Assembly: GCF_016899955.1 (NCBI RefSeq)
Contig: NZ_JACJJL010000018.1
Location: 23,544 to 87,543, forward strand
Length of the DNA stretch: 64,000 bases
DNA from: Marseilla massiliensis
GTDB lineage: Bacteria > Bacteroidota > Bacteroidia > Bacteroidales > Bacteroidaceae
Direction of reading: 5' to 3'
Shown here in pieces: positions 37,570-46,442 of the stretch. The notes under the pieces were generated by a model, which was not told the origin of the DNA, made no database searches, and saw nothing but the letters and a program-made list of their open reading frames with translations. Position numbers and translations under genes: made by a program. Numbering within the stretch: the first letter of the stretch is position 1; each line of letters begins with the position of its first letter.

Positions 37570-38217
37570 TTACAGCAGAGCCTTACACTTCGAACAGTCC
37601 AGTACCGTATAGTCGTCTACCACCATGTCACAGTAAGGCCCAATGGCTTCAGCCGGGTTGGTGGTGGCCAGTCCTATGACTTTCATTTTTGCCGCCCTGC
37701 CCGATTTCAGTCCGTTGAAGCTGTCTTCGAATACGATGCACTCGCTGCTCGCCGCCCCAAACCGCAAGGCCGCTTTCAGGTAACAATCAGGGTCGGGCTT
37801 GCTGCGCTCAAAGTCTTCGGCCGTAAGTATGGCGTCGAACATCTGCTTAAACTCGGGGTGCTTGCCGTAGACGGCCTCCATCTTACGGTTGTTCGAACTT
37901 GTCACGACAGCGGTATATACGCCTGAAGCCTTGAGGTCGGCCATAAACGATTCGAATCCGGCCACGTAGACAAACTCCATCTGCTGTTCAAACTCATTCA
38001 GCCGCTTCGTTATGATTGGCCTTACGGCCTCAAGCTCGCCGGCAAAATAGCGGTCGTATATCTGTACCAGTGTCTGGCCTTTGATGTCTCTTTCCAAATG
38101 TGGTTTCTCTGGGTGAAATTCCCTGCATTGCGCTCCCCAAAACTCGGTGTACTGTGGTTCTGTATCGAAAACAACTCCATCTAAATCAAACAATGCGGCC
38201 TTGAATGTCTTTTCCAT
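37570..38217 (-). CDS. HAD-superfamily hydrolase (beta-phosphoglucomutase-like)
   Basis: A 215-residue HAD phosphatase or phosphomutase. Motif I is FDLDGVVFDTEP (nucleophile and acid Asp), motif II VVTSSN, motif III Lys in RSKPDPDCYL and motif IV VFEDSFNGLKSG. The cap between motifs I and II is helical as in the beta-phosphoglucomutase group, so a sugar phosphate is the likely substrate. The frame is open to 38439, but the HAD strand starts at the ATG at 38217 and a good promoter lies just upstream of it. Confidence 0.9.
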   Translation of the reverse strand: MEKTFKAALFDLDGVVFDTEPQYTEFWGAQCREFHPEKPHLERDIKGQTLVQIYDRYFAGELEAVRPIITKRLNEFEQQMEFVYVAGFESFMADLKASGVYTAVVTSSNNRKMEAVYGKHPEFKQMFDAILTAEDFERSKPDPDCYLKAALRFGAASSECIVFEDSFNGLKSGRAAKMKVIGLATTNPAEAIGPYCDMVVDDYTVLDCSKCKALL

Positions 38218-38235
38218 ATCTCGCGTTTTTGGCTG

Positions 38236-38266
38236 CAAAATTACACATAAAAAACCAACAACCAAA
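38236..38266 (-). promoter_or_regulatory. Promoter of the HAD hydrolase gene
   Basis: On the minus strand TTTG (38263-38266), a 19-base spacer and TAATTTTG (38236-38243): an exact consensus pair, about 19 bases before the ATG. Confidence 0.8.
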
Positions 38267-38723
38267 CATAAGTGTGTGAAATAATGGTTACGCCACATCC
38301 GTTTGCCAATCCCATTGACGGATTGCAGGCAACGTGTTTGCATGCTGAAACACAGCCATTGGCCGATGCACGATGGGCACGGGGCAGAATGCCTACGGCC
38401 ACCGCTGCTTACCGGGCAGACTTGCTTTTCCGCCCCCATCTACCTGTAACAGGGCGTTGGGCACGAGTCGGTTTCATCACAATGCCGGGCATGTCGGCTT
38501 ACGGCTTATTCAAAGTCACGGATGGCCGGACAGAGACCTGGCATCGGGAATTGGGGAGGCAATTATGGCGGATTATGCATTGAAGCATGGTAAACGCTCA
38601 ATGCCAGCGGCTTGGCTAACGGATGTACCGTATGGGCGAATGTAAGCTTAATGTCAATCCAACCACTTATTGCGTAACCGCCTGACAGAAAGCGTGTTGC
38701 CACATTGGGCATAAAGCGCTTTA
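38267..38723. other. GC-rich intergenic stretch without a gene
   Basis: About 460 bases between the HAD promoter and repeat cluster C. Open frames of 90-103 codons exist on the plus strand (for example 38272-38583) but their translations are low-complexity and rich in Arg/Gly/Ala without any family resemblance. No RNA gene recognised. Confidence 0.5.
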
Positions 38724-38811
38724 AAACGTGCCGTTTTACAACGCCATACGGCACGTTTTACACGGCGAAACGGCCCATATCGCGATGCAAAACGGCTCTG
38801 CTCATGCGGCA
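38724..38811 (+). repeat. 22-base degenerate tandem repeat, cluster C
   Basis: Four consecutive 22-base units start at 38724, 38746, 38768 and 38790, with heads AAACGTG, ATACGGC, AAACGGC and AAACGGC. The first two units also pair with each other as a hairpin (AAAACGTGCCGT with ACGGCACGTTTT). The cluster lies between the divergent HAD and CE12 genes, about 230 bases before the CE12 start. A fifth, decayed unit may follow at 38812. Confidence 0.75.
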
Positions 38812-38959
38812 ACGGGGTGTTTGTAAATCATTATTACCACCTGCCGGGCATGTTGGGAAAGACATGATTAATTGGCTGCATAAGAAATATCTATCCATCA
38901 GTTAATGACTTTTAACCATGAAAGCATGACACGCTGCCTGCTGAAACTTATTTTTTTAT

Positions 38960-38967
38960 TACCTTTG
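38960..38967 (+). promoter_or_regulatory. -7 box of the CE12 esterase gene
   Basis: TACCTTTG stands 76 bases before the esterase ATG in AT-rich DNA (TTTTTTTAT just upstream). No clean TTTG lies at the right distance, so only the -7 part is convincing. Confidence 0.5.
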
Positions 38968-39043
38968 CATTGCTTTAACGTGCCAATACAACTAAAGAAA
39001 CGCTATTAAACAATCAATAAATAATAACTTAAAAACCAAACTG

Positions 39044-40285
39044 ATGGTAAACAAAATGTTTTTGGCCATGTTGGCCTTTGTTCCTTTCATGTCGCAGGCA
39101 CAGACGTTTGACTTCGACATGACAAAGAAACAACCAGTCTACACGGATGCTGCCGGCTATGGGTATGACATACTCGGAGAGCCGGAAAAGAAAAGCAACG
39201 ACCCTTTTTACTTCTCTGTAAAAGTGCCCGACGGGAACTATAAAGTCAAGGTTGAGCTTGGCTCAAAGAAGAAAGCAGGCAACACAACAGTACGGGCTGA
39301 AGGCCGCCGGCTGATGGTTGAGAATGTTGACACCAAGAAAGGGCAGTACACGAGCTACGAATTTGTGGTAAACAAGCGCAACCCTCAAATCAATGAGAAA
39401 GAGCGTGTGAGGATTAAAGAGCGCGAAAAGGGATATCTCAACTGGGACAACAAGCTCACGCTTGAGTTCAACGGCGACGCCCCGGCCGTAAAGTCGATAC
39501 ACATCGAGCGTGACGACAGCTGCCCCACGGTGTACCTTTGCGGCAACTCTACAGTGGTAGACCAAAACAACGAGCCGTGGGCAAGCTGGGGCCAGATGAT
39601 ACCAAGGTGGTTCGACTCGGGCATCGCCATATCCAACCACGCGGAAAGCGGGCTCACCGCCGGTTCGTTCCTTTCTTCAAAGCGCCTTGAAAAGATTATG
39701 ACTACACTGAAACCGGGCGACTATGTGGTCTGCGAATTTGGCCACAACGACGAAAAGGAAAAGGGCCCGGGCACGGGAGCATGGTACCATTACACCCGAA
39801 ACCTGAAGATTTTCATAGACAACGTGCGCTCAAAGGGTGCCACAATAATATTCTGCACGCCCACGCAACGACGCAGGTTTGCCGACGACAAGAAAACAAT
39901 CATCAACACACACGGCGACTTCCCCGCTGCAATGAAGGCTGTGGCTGAACGTGAGAATGTGCCTCTGATTGACCTGCACCAACAGACGACGACGTTCTTT
40001 GAGGCCCTGGGATATGAAGACAGCAAGCGGGCCCTGGTTCATTACCCGGCAAACACATTTGCCGGACAAGACAAGGCCCTGGCTGACAACACTCACTTCA
40101 ACACCTACGGGGCTTATGAGGTAGCTAAAATCGTGGTCATGGGCATGAAGAAACTAAACCTTCCGCTCGTGAAAGACATAAGGCCCGACTTCAAGGACTT
40201 TGACCCGAGTCAGCCGGACGACTGGAAAACATTCAAATGGGCGCCCGCACGCAACGTCGAGCTGGCCAAGCCCGACGGCAATTGA
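39044..40285 (+). CDS. Rhamnogalacturonan acetylesterase-like SGNH hydrolase (CE12)
   Basis: A 413-residue exported esterase: signal peptide MVNKMFLAMLAFVPFMSQA, an N-terminal beta-sandwich (about 20-150, YFSVKVPDGNYKVKVELG), then the CE12 SGNH domain with YLCGNSTVVDQ (nucleophile Ser), GHND, and DNTHFNTYGA (Asp and His). It should remove acetyl groups from rhamnogalacturonan I so that the backbone and side chains can be cut. The GH106 gene follows after 60 bases, and a GH43 gene converges further on, giving a pectin-degrading setting. Confidence 0.9.
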   Translation: MVNKMFLAMLAFVPFMSQAQTFDFDMTKKQPVYTDAAGYGYDILGEPEKKSNDPFYFSVKVPDGNYKVKVELGSKKKAGNTTVRAEGRRLMVENVDTKKGQYTSYEFVVNKRNPQINEKERVRIKEREKGYLNWDNKLTLEFNGDAPAVKSIHIERDDSCPTVYLCGNSTVVDQNNEPWASWGQMIPRWFDSGIAISNHAESGLTAGSFLSSKRLEKIMTTLKPGDYVVCEFGHNDEKEKGPGTGAWYHYTRNLKIFIDNVRSKGATIIFCTPTQRRRFADDKKTIINTHGDFPAAMKAVAERENVPLIDLHQQTTTFFEALGYEDSKRALVHYPANTFAGQDKALADNTHFNTYGAYEVAKIVVMGMKKLNLPLVKDIRPDFKDFDPSQPDDWKTFKWAPARNVELAKPDGN

Positions 40286-40345
40286 CGGTGCATCCGACAT
40301 ACTGCGGTAAACTGATTTACAACAAAACATTATACAACAGATTAT

Positions 40346-42964
40346 ATGAACTACAGATTCATGGCTTTTGCCGGCGCACTGATGGTGGCCGGCGGCATGT
40401 GGGCACAATCGTGGCCCGTAGCCAAGCCCGAAGCCAAACCGGGATCGCGATGGTGGTGGATGGGCTCTGCCGTCAACCAGGAAGACTTGAAATGGAATAT
40501 GCGGGAATATTCCAAGGCGGGCATTGGCGCCCTGGAGATAACGCCTATCTACGGCGTCCAGGGCAACGACAACAACGAACTGGAGTTTCTGTCGACTCCC
40601 TGGATGAACGCACTTAAGTTTGTTGAGTCCGAAGGAGCTAAGGACGGAATCCTCATCGACATGAATAACGGTACGGGATGGCCCTTCGGCGGACCGTACG
40701 TGCCTATCGAAGAAGCTGCCGCCAAACTGGTTTGTACCGACGTGAATGCCACGGGCAAGGAACTGCGAAAGGGCGTAGACATAAGTGTCAAGGACGAGAA
40801 GGAAAAGCCATATGCCAAGCTCAGCAGGGTGATGGCATACGCTGCAGACGGCACAGTGGCCAACCTGACCGAATTCGCAGATGCCAAAGGCATGGTGACA
40901 TGGAAGAAGGCTCCAAAGAAGGGGCAGTACCGCATCATCTCGGTTTACTGCTCACGCACACGTCAGAAGGTGAAACGGGCTGCACCCGGTGGCGAAGGTT
41001 ACGTGATAGACCACTTCGACCACGACGCTGTTGCCCACTACCTGCAACGGTTTGAAGATGCTTTCGACAAGAGCGGCACGCCATATCCGCACACGTTCTT
41101 CAACGACTCGTATGAGGTTTACCAGGCCAACTGGACGCCAAAGCTGTTCGAGGAGTTTGAGAAACGCAGGGGATACAAGCTCGAGGAACACCTGCTCGAG
41201 CTGCTTGGCTACAAGGAAGACGCCGGCAACAAAGTGCTCGTAGACTATAGGGAGACCCTGGGAGAGCTGCTTTTGGAAAACTACGTCAACCAGTGGACGG
41301 CCTGGGCCCACAAGCACGGGGCCAAGACCCGCAATCAGGGCCATGGCTCTCCAGCCAACCTGATAGACATTTATTCGGCTGTGGACATACCCGAGATAGA
41401 GGGATTTGGCCTCTCTGAATTCGGCATCAAGGGCCTTCGGACCGACAGCGGGTTTACGCGCAAGAACGACAGCGACATATCAATGCTGAAATATGCGGCA
41501 TCCGCGGCTCACATCACCGGCAAGACATTCGCCAGCAGCGAGACTTTCACATGGCTGACAGAGCACTTCCGCACATCATTGTCGCAGTGCAAGCCCGACA
41601 TCGACCTCATGTTCACATGCGGAGTCAATAACATGTATTTCCATGGAACGACTTATTCGCCACGCAACGACGCATGGCCGGGATGGAAGTTCTATGCTTC
41701 CATCGACATGAGCCCGACCAACAGCATCTGGCGTGACGCCCCTTATCTGATGAAATACATTGAGAGATGCCAGAGCTTCCTGCAGATGGGGCAGCCCGAC
41801 AACGACTTCCTAGTTTTGCTGCCTGTGCGCGACATGTGGGCCGAACGCAGCGGAACTGGCCCCAAATCGCTGCTGATGATGTTCGACATCCACAGCATGG
41901 ACAAGAAAGCACCGGACTTCATAAAGAGCATTCTGGAGATTGACAGGGAGGGATTCGACTGCGATTACATCAGCGAAAACTTCATCCTGACCACCAAGTT
42001 CAACGATGGCATGCTTGAGACGGCTGCCGGCACACGCTACCATGCGCTTATTATTCCCGGAAGCGGCAACATGCCGGAAAACGTCAAGGCGCACATAGAA
42101 GAGCTGAAAAGCCAGGGCGCGAAGATAATCTACGGCATCGACAAGCAGCAAATGGCCTCGGCAGCCAAGCCGGAGCCCATGAAGTATCAGTTCGGGCTGC
42201 GCGCGATAAGGCGCAAGAACGACTCCGGCCACCACTATTTCATAGCAAACCTGTCGCCCAACGACGTGGATGCGCGCATACCTCTGGCCGTAGGCATGAA
42301 GGATGCACGTTGGTTCAACCCCTTGAATGGCGAGATATACAAGGCTGACGTGACTGCCGAAGGTGTGAAGATGAACCTGCGCAGCGGTGAGTCGATGATA
42401 TTGCAGACCTACGACCATGCCCTGACCGACAACAGGGTTGAGCGCAAGACGTCGCTCAGCGAGGCCAAGCAGCTCAACGGGAAGTGGACTTTGAGCTTCG
42501 TTGAGAGCGCTCCCAAGGTGGCAAAGACATTCGACCTGCCCACACTGACTACATGGGAAACCCTCGACGACGACTCAGTGAAGGTTACGATGGGCACCGG
42601 TGCTTATACAACCTACGTCAACCTGACCAAGGACGAGGCCAAGAGCAATTGGGCAATCGACCTCGGCGACGTGCGTGAGAGCGCCAGAGTGTATGTCAAC
42701 GACAGCCTTATTGGCTGCGCATGGTCGGTTCCTTTCGTGCTGGACTGCAAGAACCAGCTGAAGGCGGGCAGCAACAAGATATGCATAGAAGTAACAAACC
42801 TGCCAGCAAACAGGATTGCCGACCTCGACAGACGGGGTGTAAAATGGCGTAAGTTCAAAGAAATCAACATGGTGGGCCTTAACTATAAGAAGGGCACATA
42901 CGCCGACTGGAAGCCTGTGAAGAGCGGTTTGAATTCGCCGGTCACACTGTATAAGTTGAAGTAA
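40346..42964 (+). CDS. GH106-type alpha-L-rhamnosidase
   Basis: An 872-residue exported enzyme with signal peptide MNYRFMAFAGALMVAGGMWA and the GH106 start WPVAKPEAKPGSRWWWMGSAVN. Inside the barrel I see GIGALEITPIYG, GTGWPFGGPYVP and TFASSETFTWL (Glu candidates for catalysis). A C-terminal beta-sandwich with a galactose-binding-like pattern (WAIDLGDVRESARVYVND) ends the protein. GH106 enzymes remove alpha-L-rhamnose, for example from rhamnogalacturonan fragments. It is co-directional with the CE12 gene and ends at a strong terminator. Confidence 0.9.
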   Translation: MNYRFMAFAGALMVAGGMWAQSWPVAKPEAKPGSRWWWMGSAVNQEDLKWNMREYSKAGIGALEITPIYGVQGNDNNELEFLSTPWMNALKFVESEGAKDGILIDMNNGTGWPFGGPYVPIEEAAAKLVCTDVNATGKELRKGVDISVKDEKEKPYAKLSRVMAYAADGTVANLTEFADAKGMVTWKKAPKKGQYRIISVYCSRTRQKVKRAAPGGEGYVIDHFDHDAVAHYLQRFEDAFDKSGTPYPHTFFNDSYEVYQANWTPKLFEEFEKRRGYKLEEHLLELLGYKEDAGNKVLVDYRETLGELLLENYVNQWTAWAHKHGAKTRNQGHGSPANLIDIYSAVDIPEIEGFGLSEFGIKGLRTDSGFTRKNDSDISMLKYAASAAHITGKTFASSETFTWLTEHFRTSLSQCKPDIDLMFTCGVNNMYFHGTTYSPRNDAWPGWKFYASIDMSPTNSIWRDAPYLMKYIERCQSFLQMGQPDNDFLVLLPVRDMWAERSGTGPKSLLMMFDIHSMDKKAPDFIKSILEIDREGFDCDYISENFILTTKFNDGMLETAAGTRYHALIIPGSGNMPENVKAHIEELKSQGAKIIYGIDKQQMASAAKPEPMKYQFGLRAIRRKNDSGHHYFIANLSPNDVDARIPLAVGMKDARWFNPLNGEIYKADVTAEGVKMNLRSGESMILQTYDHALTDNRVERKTSLSEAKQLNGKWTLSFVESAPKVAKTFDLPTLTTWETLDDDSVKVTMGTGAYTTYVNLTKDEAKSNWAIDLGDVRESARVYVNDSLIGCAWSVPFVLDCKNQLKAGSNKICIEVTNLPANRIADLDRRGVKWRKFKEINMVGLNYKKGTYADWKPVKSGLNSPVTLYKLK

Positions 42965-42990
42965 GGCATCAGACAGATACATCCTAACAT

Positions 42991-43021
42991 AAAAGCCCGC
43001 CATCAATCATGGCGGGCTTTT
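42991..43021. terminator. Bidirectional terminator between GH106 and GH43
   Basis: A perfect 13-base stem AAAAGCCCGCCAT/ATGGCGGGCTTTT with a 5-base loop, 26 bases after the GH106 stop and flanked by A and T runs that serve both strands. Confidence 0.88.
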
Positions 43022-43078
43022 ATGTTCATACAGGCTTAACCATGCGGCAGGACTAAGCCTGACATGCCATGGTGGCAC

Positions 43079-44728
43079 TTACTTTGTTACTCTGATCCAA
43101 TCGACGTCGAGGAAGCCGGACGGGGCTTTGCCTGCAGGTTCCTCTGCCACGAAGCCGAATTTAGCTCCGATCCATTTGCCTTCACGCATCTGGAACTCGT
43201 CTCCTGCCGTCTCAAACTTCTTGCCGTTCTTGCTGTATGCAAATGTCAGCTTGGCTCCATCCTTCACCGTCAGGCGCAAATAGATTTCCTCGTATATAGC
43301 CGGTTCGTAGTCGATTTTGTCTTTGTCGGTAGCGTCGAGCTCGGCAATGACTTTCACTTCCTCGGGTTTGCCCTTGTCAGCCTTATGGCATGTCACTTGC
43401 AGAAGCTGGAACTTGTCGCCCACTCTCTTCACAACGAGGGCGCTGTAGTCAAGTCCCATCATGATGATGCCGGCATACTGGCCCTCTTTCTTGGCCGCAA
43501 ACTTTATCTTCGCCGTAGCCGTGAAAGAGTCGGCCGGCGTCTTTTGCAACAAAAGGTTGGGCGCTTCCCACAGGTTCACGAAGTTTTCGCTGAGCTTGTT
43601 GGTGTATAACCGGTAGAAACCGTAAGGGGTTGGCTGGCCGAACTTGGGGTTGTAATTGGCGTGCCACTGCCATTGCTTGCCAAGCACGGGCTCGTTGAAT
43701 TCGTCGCTCTCCACCGGGTTCTGTATCGGGTAAGTCTTGCCAACGTTTGGCTTTTTGTATCTTGTGACCGGGTCGCCGCACAAATCGCCATCCTTGTCGA
43801 CGCCCATCACCGGCCAACCCTTAACCCAATTGACCGGTTGGAGGTGCACCACGCGCCCATAGGGGCCCTTGTCTTGAAAATGAAGAAACCAGTCTTCGCC
43901 TTGCGACGTGCGTACAAGGCCACCCTGATGAGGGCCGTTCACCTCTGACTTGCCTTGCGCGAGCACCATCTTGCTCTCGTATGGGCCGAAGGGGCTCTTT
44001 GAACGCATGGCCAGCTGCCATCCCGTAGGCACACCGCCGGCGGGAGCCAATATCCAATACCAGCCGTCAATCTTGTAGAACTTCGGCCCTTCTACGGTAC
44101 GGTTGGTGTTGTTTCCATCGAAGACAATCACCGGGTTGCCGATGGCCTTGGTGCCGTCGGCCGACAGTTCGCACACCGAGAGCACGCTCTTGAAGCCTGC
44201 CCTGCTGCCGGCCCAGCCAAACACGAGGTAACAACGGCCGTCGTCGTCCCACAATGGCGTGGTGTCGATGATGCCCTTGCTCTTCATCACCAGCACAGGC
44301 TCCTCCCATTCGCCGGCCGGGTCTTTGGTCTTGACCATAAATACGCCATGGTCGGGGTCGCCCCAGTATATATAGTATTCACCGTTGTGATACCTGATGC
44401 TCGGAGCCCACACCCCAATGCCGTGGGCAGCCTTGTCAAACACCTCCTCGGGCACCATCTTCTTGATGGCGTGGCCTACTATTTTCCAGTTGACGAGGTC
44501 GTTGGAATGCAGGATGGGCAGGCCGGGTACGCAGTTGAACGAACTTGCGGTAAGGTAGAAATCTGTGCCAGACGGCCCCACACAAACGTCTGGATCGCTG
44601 TAGTCGGCATTGATGACAGGGTTGGTGTAAGTGCCGTCGCCATTGTCGGGACACCACACTTGCGAACGATACTGAGCCATGGATGCCATTGGCAGTGCTG
44701 CCATGAGCAACAACAAAGGTAATTTCAT
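43079..44728 (-). CDS. GH43 family glycoside hydrolase
   Basis: A 549-residue exported enzyme with signal peptide MKLPLLLLMAALPMASMAQ. The five-bladed propeller starts at NPVINADYSDPDVCVG (catalytic base Asp), with GVWAPSIRYHNGEYYIYW and TVEGPKFYKIDGWYW (general acid Glu). The C-terminal 190 residues form a beta-sandwich of the GH43-associated (DUF1349-like) type. GH43 enzymes act on arabinan, xylan or galactan side chains; beside CE12 and GH106, pectin side chains are likely. The start at 44728 overlaps the upstream ATP-grasp stop as ATGA; an ATG 8 codons upstream is less likely. Confidence 0.9.
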   Translation of the reverse strand: MKLPLLLLMAALPMASMAQYRSQVWCPDNGDGTYTNPVINADYSDPDVCVGPSGTDFYLTASSFNCVPGLPILHSNDLVNWKIVGHAIKKMVPEEVFDKAAHGIGVWAPSIRYHNGEYYIYWGDPDHGVFMVKTKDPAGEWEEPVLVMKSKGIIDTTPLWDDDGRCYLVFGWAGSRAGFKSVLSVCELSADGTKAIGNPVIVFDGNNTNRTVEGPKFYKIDGWYWILAPAGGVPTGWQLAMRSKSPFGPYESKMVLAQGKSEVNGPHQGGLVRTSQGEDWFLHFQDKGPYGRVVHLQPVNWVKGWPVMGVDKDGDLCGDPVTRYKKPNVGKTYPIQNPVESDEFNEPVLGKQWQWHANYNPKFGQPTPYGFYRLYTNKLSENFVNLWEAPNLLLQKTPADSFTATAKIKFAAKKEGQYAGIIMMGLDYSALVVKRVGDKFQLLQVTCHKADKGKPEEVKVIAELDATDKDKIDYEPAIYEEIYLRLTVKDGAKLTFAYSKNGKKFETAGDEFQMREGKWIGAKFGFVAEEPAGKAPSGFLDVDWIRVTK

Positions 44729-45786
44729 AAAGCTTGTATTTTTAGTTTGCAATTATTTCCAGCTGCTATTCTCATCGTCATTACGGCATTTTCGTCGGCA
44801 GGGGTGAGAGATAGCGCCACATGGCCCATGGTGCGCCTCAGGTTTATCTCGACGCAGGGATGCAAAAGGAAGCCCTTGCCGGCATTGCCCTCCACCACCA
44901 TCATGTCGATGCCGAAGGGCCCGGTGTAGGTCCACCCGATGCCCACTGCAAGGCTCTGCTGTATCCGAGCCTTGACGCTATCGAGCAAGCCACCGGGCAG
45001 GCAGGCCGTTATGGCAGCACTCTTTACGCTCTCTGCAGCAAGCATGTTGCCTGTATATGCACTGCCTTCTGCCTCAAACAGCGACAGTCCGAGATAGGTT
45101 ATTCCTCCCCGTCCGTCGCTGAAGAACTCCATGCCGAAGTCTTTTACCTTTTTATAATACGGCTCAACCATCAAACACCCCTGCTGATTTAACATGTTTT
45201 TTATCCATCCCATCAGGCTGCCCCCTTCCTCGCTGGCGTGCATTATGCGCACTCCCCTGCCGCTGCTGCTCCATGGCGCCTTGACCACCACGTGGCCAAG
45301 GGCCTCTGCCATGGCTGATATCTGGGCGGCCGAAGTGCACTCGCGGGCCATGCCGACGGTGCCTTCCTGCTGCAATGCGGGCAGGAGCATGGCTGCCGTG
45401 CGCCTGTGTGACAATGAGCGCACGGCATCGATGTAGCCTTCCGTAGGGCATGACGAGGGCCTAACCCCGTGGCGTAGCAACCTGTGACAGACGGCCCTGT
45501 CCCACCCCCATGGGCTTACGGACTGTGGTGACATGCCGCACAGGTCGGCAGTGGTGACGAAGTGCACTCGCGGGGCGGGCCTCGACAAGACTGTAAGCAC
45601 CTCTTTCAAATTGCTGCGGGCCAACTCAACGTCGTCTACAAGCACCGCGTCGCCGTCGGCAGCCCACAAGGCCGGAATGAAGCCAAGGCCCATGCGCAGG
45701 CGCCTTGCAGCCAGCGGCGGTGTAAAGTTTGCCAGGTTGGCACCCATAGCCAGGTCGTGCTCAGGGTTGAAAACATGTAGGGTCAT
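44725..45786 (-). CDS. Uncharacterised ATP-grasp-fold protein
   Basis: A 353-residue cytosolic protein whose specific family I do not recognise. The start MTLHVFNPEHDLAMG and the block NFTPPLAARRLR look conserved. The central VVVKAPWSSSGRGVRIM is an ATP-grasp-type phosphate loop with a Lys, followed by a hydrophobic-acidic strand (GCLMVEPYYKK), and CVEINLRRTMGH near the C-terminus has the Glu-x-Asn-x-Arg metal/phosphate signature. An ATP-dependent carboxylate-amine or similar ligase is therefore likely; substrate unknown. It overlaps the downstream GH43 start (ATGA), so the two are translationally coupled. The upstream 21 bases end at a MITE-like element that may supply its promoter. Confidence 0.75.
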   Translation of the reverse strand: MTLHVFNPEHDLAMGANLANFTPPLAARRLRMGLGFIPALWAADGDAVLVDDVELARSNLKEVLTVLSRPAPRVHFVTTADLCGMSPQSVSPWGWDRAVCHRLLRHGVRPSSCPTEGYIDAVRSLSHRRTAAMLLPALQQEGTVGMARECTSAAQISAMAEALGHVVVKAPWSSSGRGVRIMHASEEGGSLMGWIKNMLNQQGCLMVEPYYKKVKDFGMEFFSDGRGGITYLGLSLFEAEGSAYTGNMLAAESVKSAAITACLPGGLLDSVKARIQQSLAVGIGWTYTGPFGIDMMVVEGNAGKGFLLHPCVEINLRRTMGHVALSLTPADENAVMTMRIAAGNNCKLKIQAL

Positions 45787-45807
45787 TGTTGCCTATATAT
45801 AATTATG

Positions 45808-46007
45808 TAAGTAGCTGTTCAAAATTAACCGATACAATATACCTTGCAGGTGTCCTCTATATCTTTGCCACCATCTTGTGTGCCCTTTCGGGCCGCATGC
45901 CAAAGTCTCATCGGTCGCGTAGCCCGCTACGCTCTCTCTTCGGACTGTGGCATGCATCTCAGAAATAGCGTACAATTTGATGGCAATTAATTTTGAACAC
46001 CTACTTA
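45808..46007. mobile_element. 200-base MITE-like element with nested inverted repeats
   Basis: Terminal inverted repeats 45808-45828 and 45987-46007 match at 20 of 21 bases (one C/G difference at the eighth base). Inside are a 13-base pair (45895-45907 with 45943-45955, one mismatch) and a central GCGTAGC/GCTACGC hairpin (45917-45932), so the whole element can fold as a long nested hairpin. There is no coding frame and no obvious target duplication. Each terminal repeat contains TAATTTTG facing outward (45820-45827 on minus, 45988-45995 on plus), which fits the Bacteroidota -7 box. It sits between two divergent genes. Confidence 0.7.
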
Positions 46008-46145
46008 TTGTCATTTCTGCGCAAAATTACCTAAAAATAACCAATATCAGCCATCCGGCAGTGAAAATTAATGAAACAGGAAAGGGTAAAAATATTTCAC
46101 GCCAGAGGCTATGCCGTTAACTGCCTGTGGCACAGCGGCATCAGC

Positions 46146-46255
46146 ACGGTGGCCGTTCTGCATCATGAAACGGCCCGTATGAGGCTGTGAAACAGCCCTT
46201 TCCGACCTGCAAAACGGCCCGTGCCACAGTGTGAAACAAGGCATGCAACCTTATT
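46146..46255 (+). repeat. 22-base degenerate tandem repeat, cluster D
   Basis: AAAC heads occur at 46168, 46190, 46212 and 46234, exactly 22 bases apart, with unit starts AAACGGCCCGT, AAACAGCCCTT, AAACGGCCCGT and AAACAAGGCAT; a weaker unit precedes at 46146. The cluster lies 138 bases beyond the MITE-like element and about 190 bases before the transporter gene. Confidence 0.75.
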
Positions 46256-46442
46256 GTTGACATTTTGTCAAACATGGAAATAACCTTGGGCCCTGCAGCA
46301 CCGCCATTAGCCCTTATCATCAAGCGGCGTGTCCATAAAGGCCCAAAGTGGCCCGCAATACCAAAGATTCTGCATCGTAATGCGCCAAATATGAATAATA
46401 TTTTGTACTTTCGCGGCCGAATAAAGAAACAACAACCAAATT

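Noticed and set aside
38272..38583. Possible small gene of 103 codons in the HAD-CE12 gap
   Set aside because: The translation is low-complexity, it starts on top of the HAD promoter region and has no promoter of its own; two other frames are open in the same GC-rich stretch.
46146..46255. CRISPR array at the 22-base repeats
   Set aside because: The whole 22-base unit repeats with drift; there are no conserved repeats separated by unique spacers, and no cas genes are nearby.
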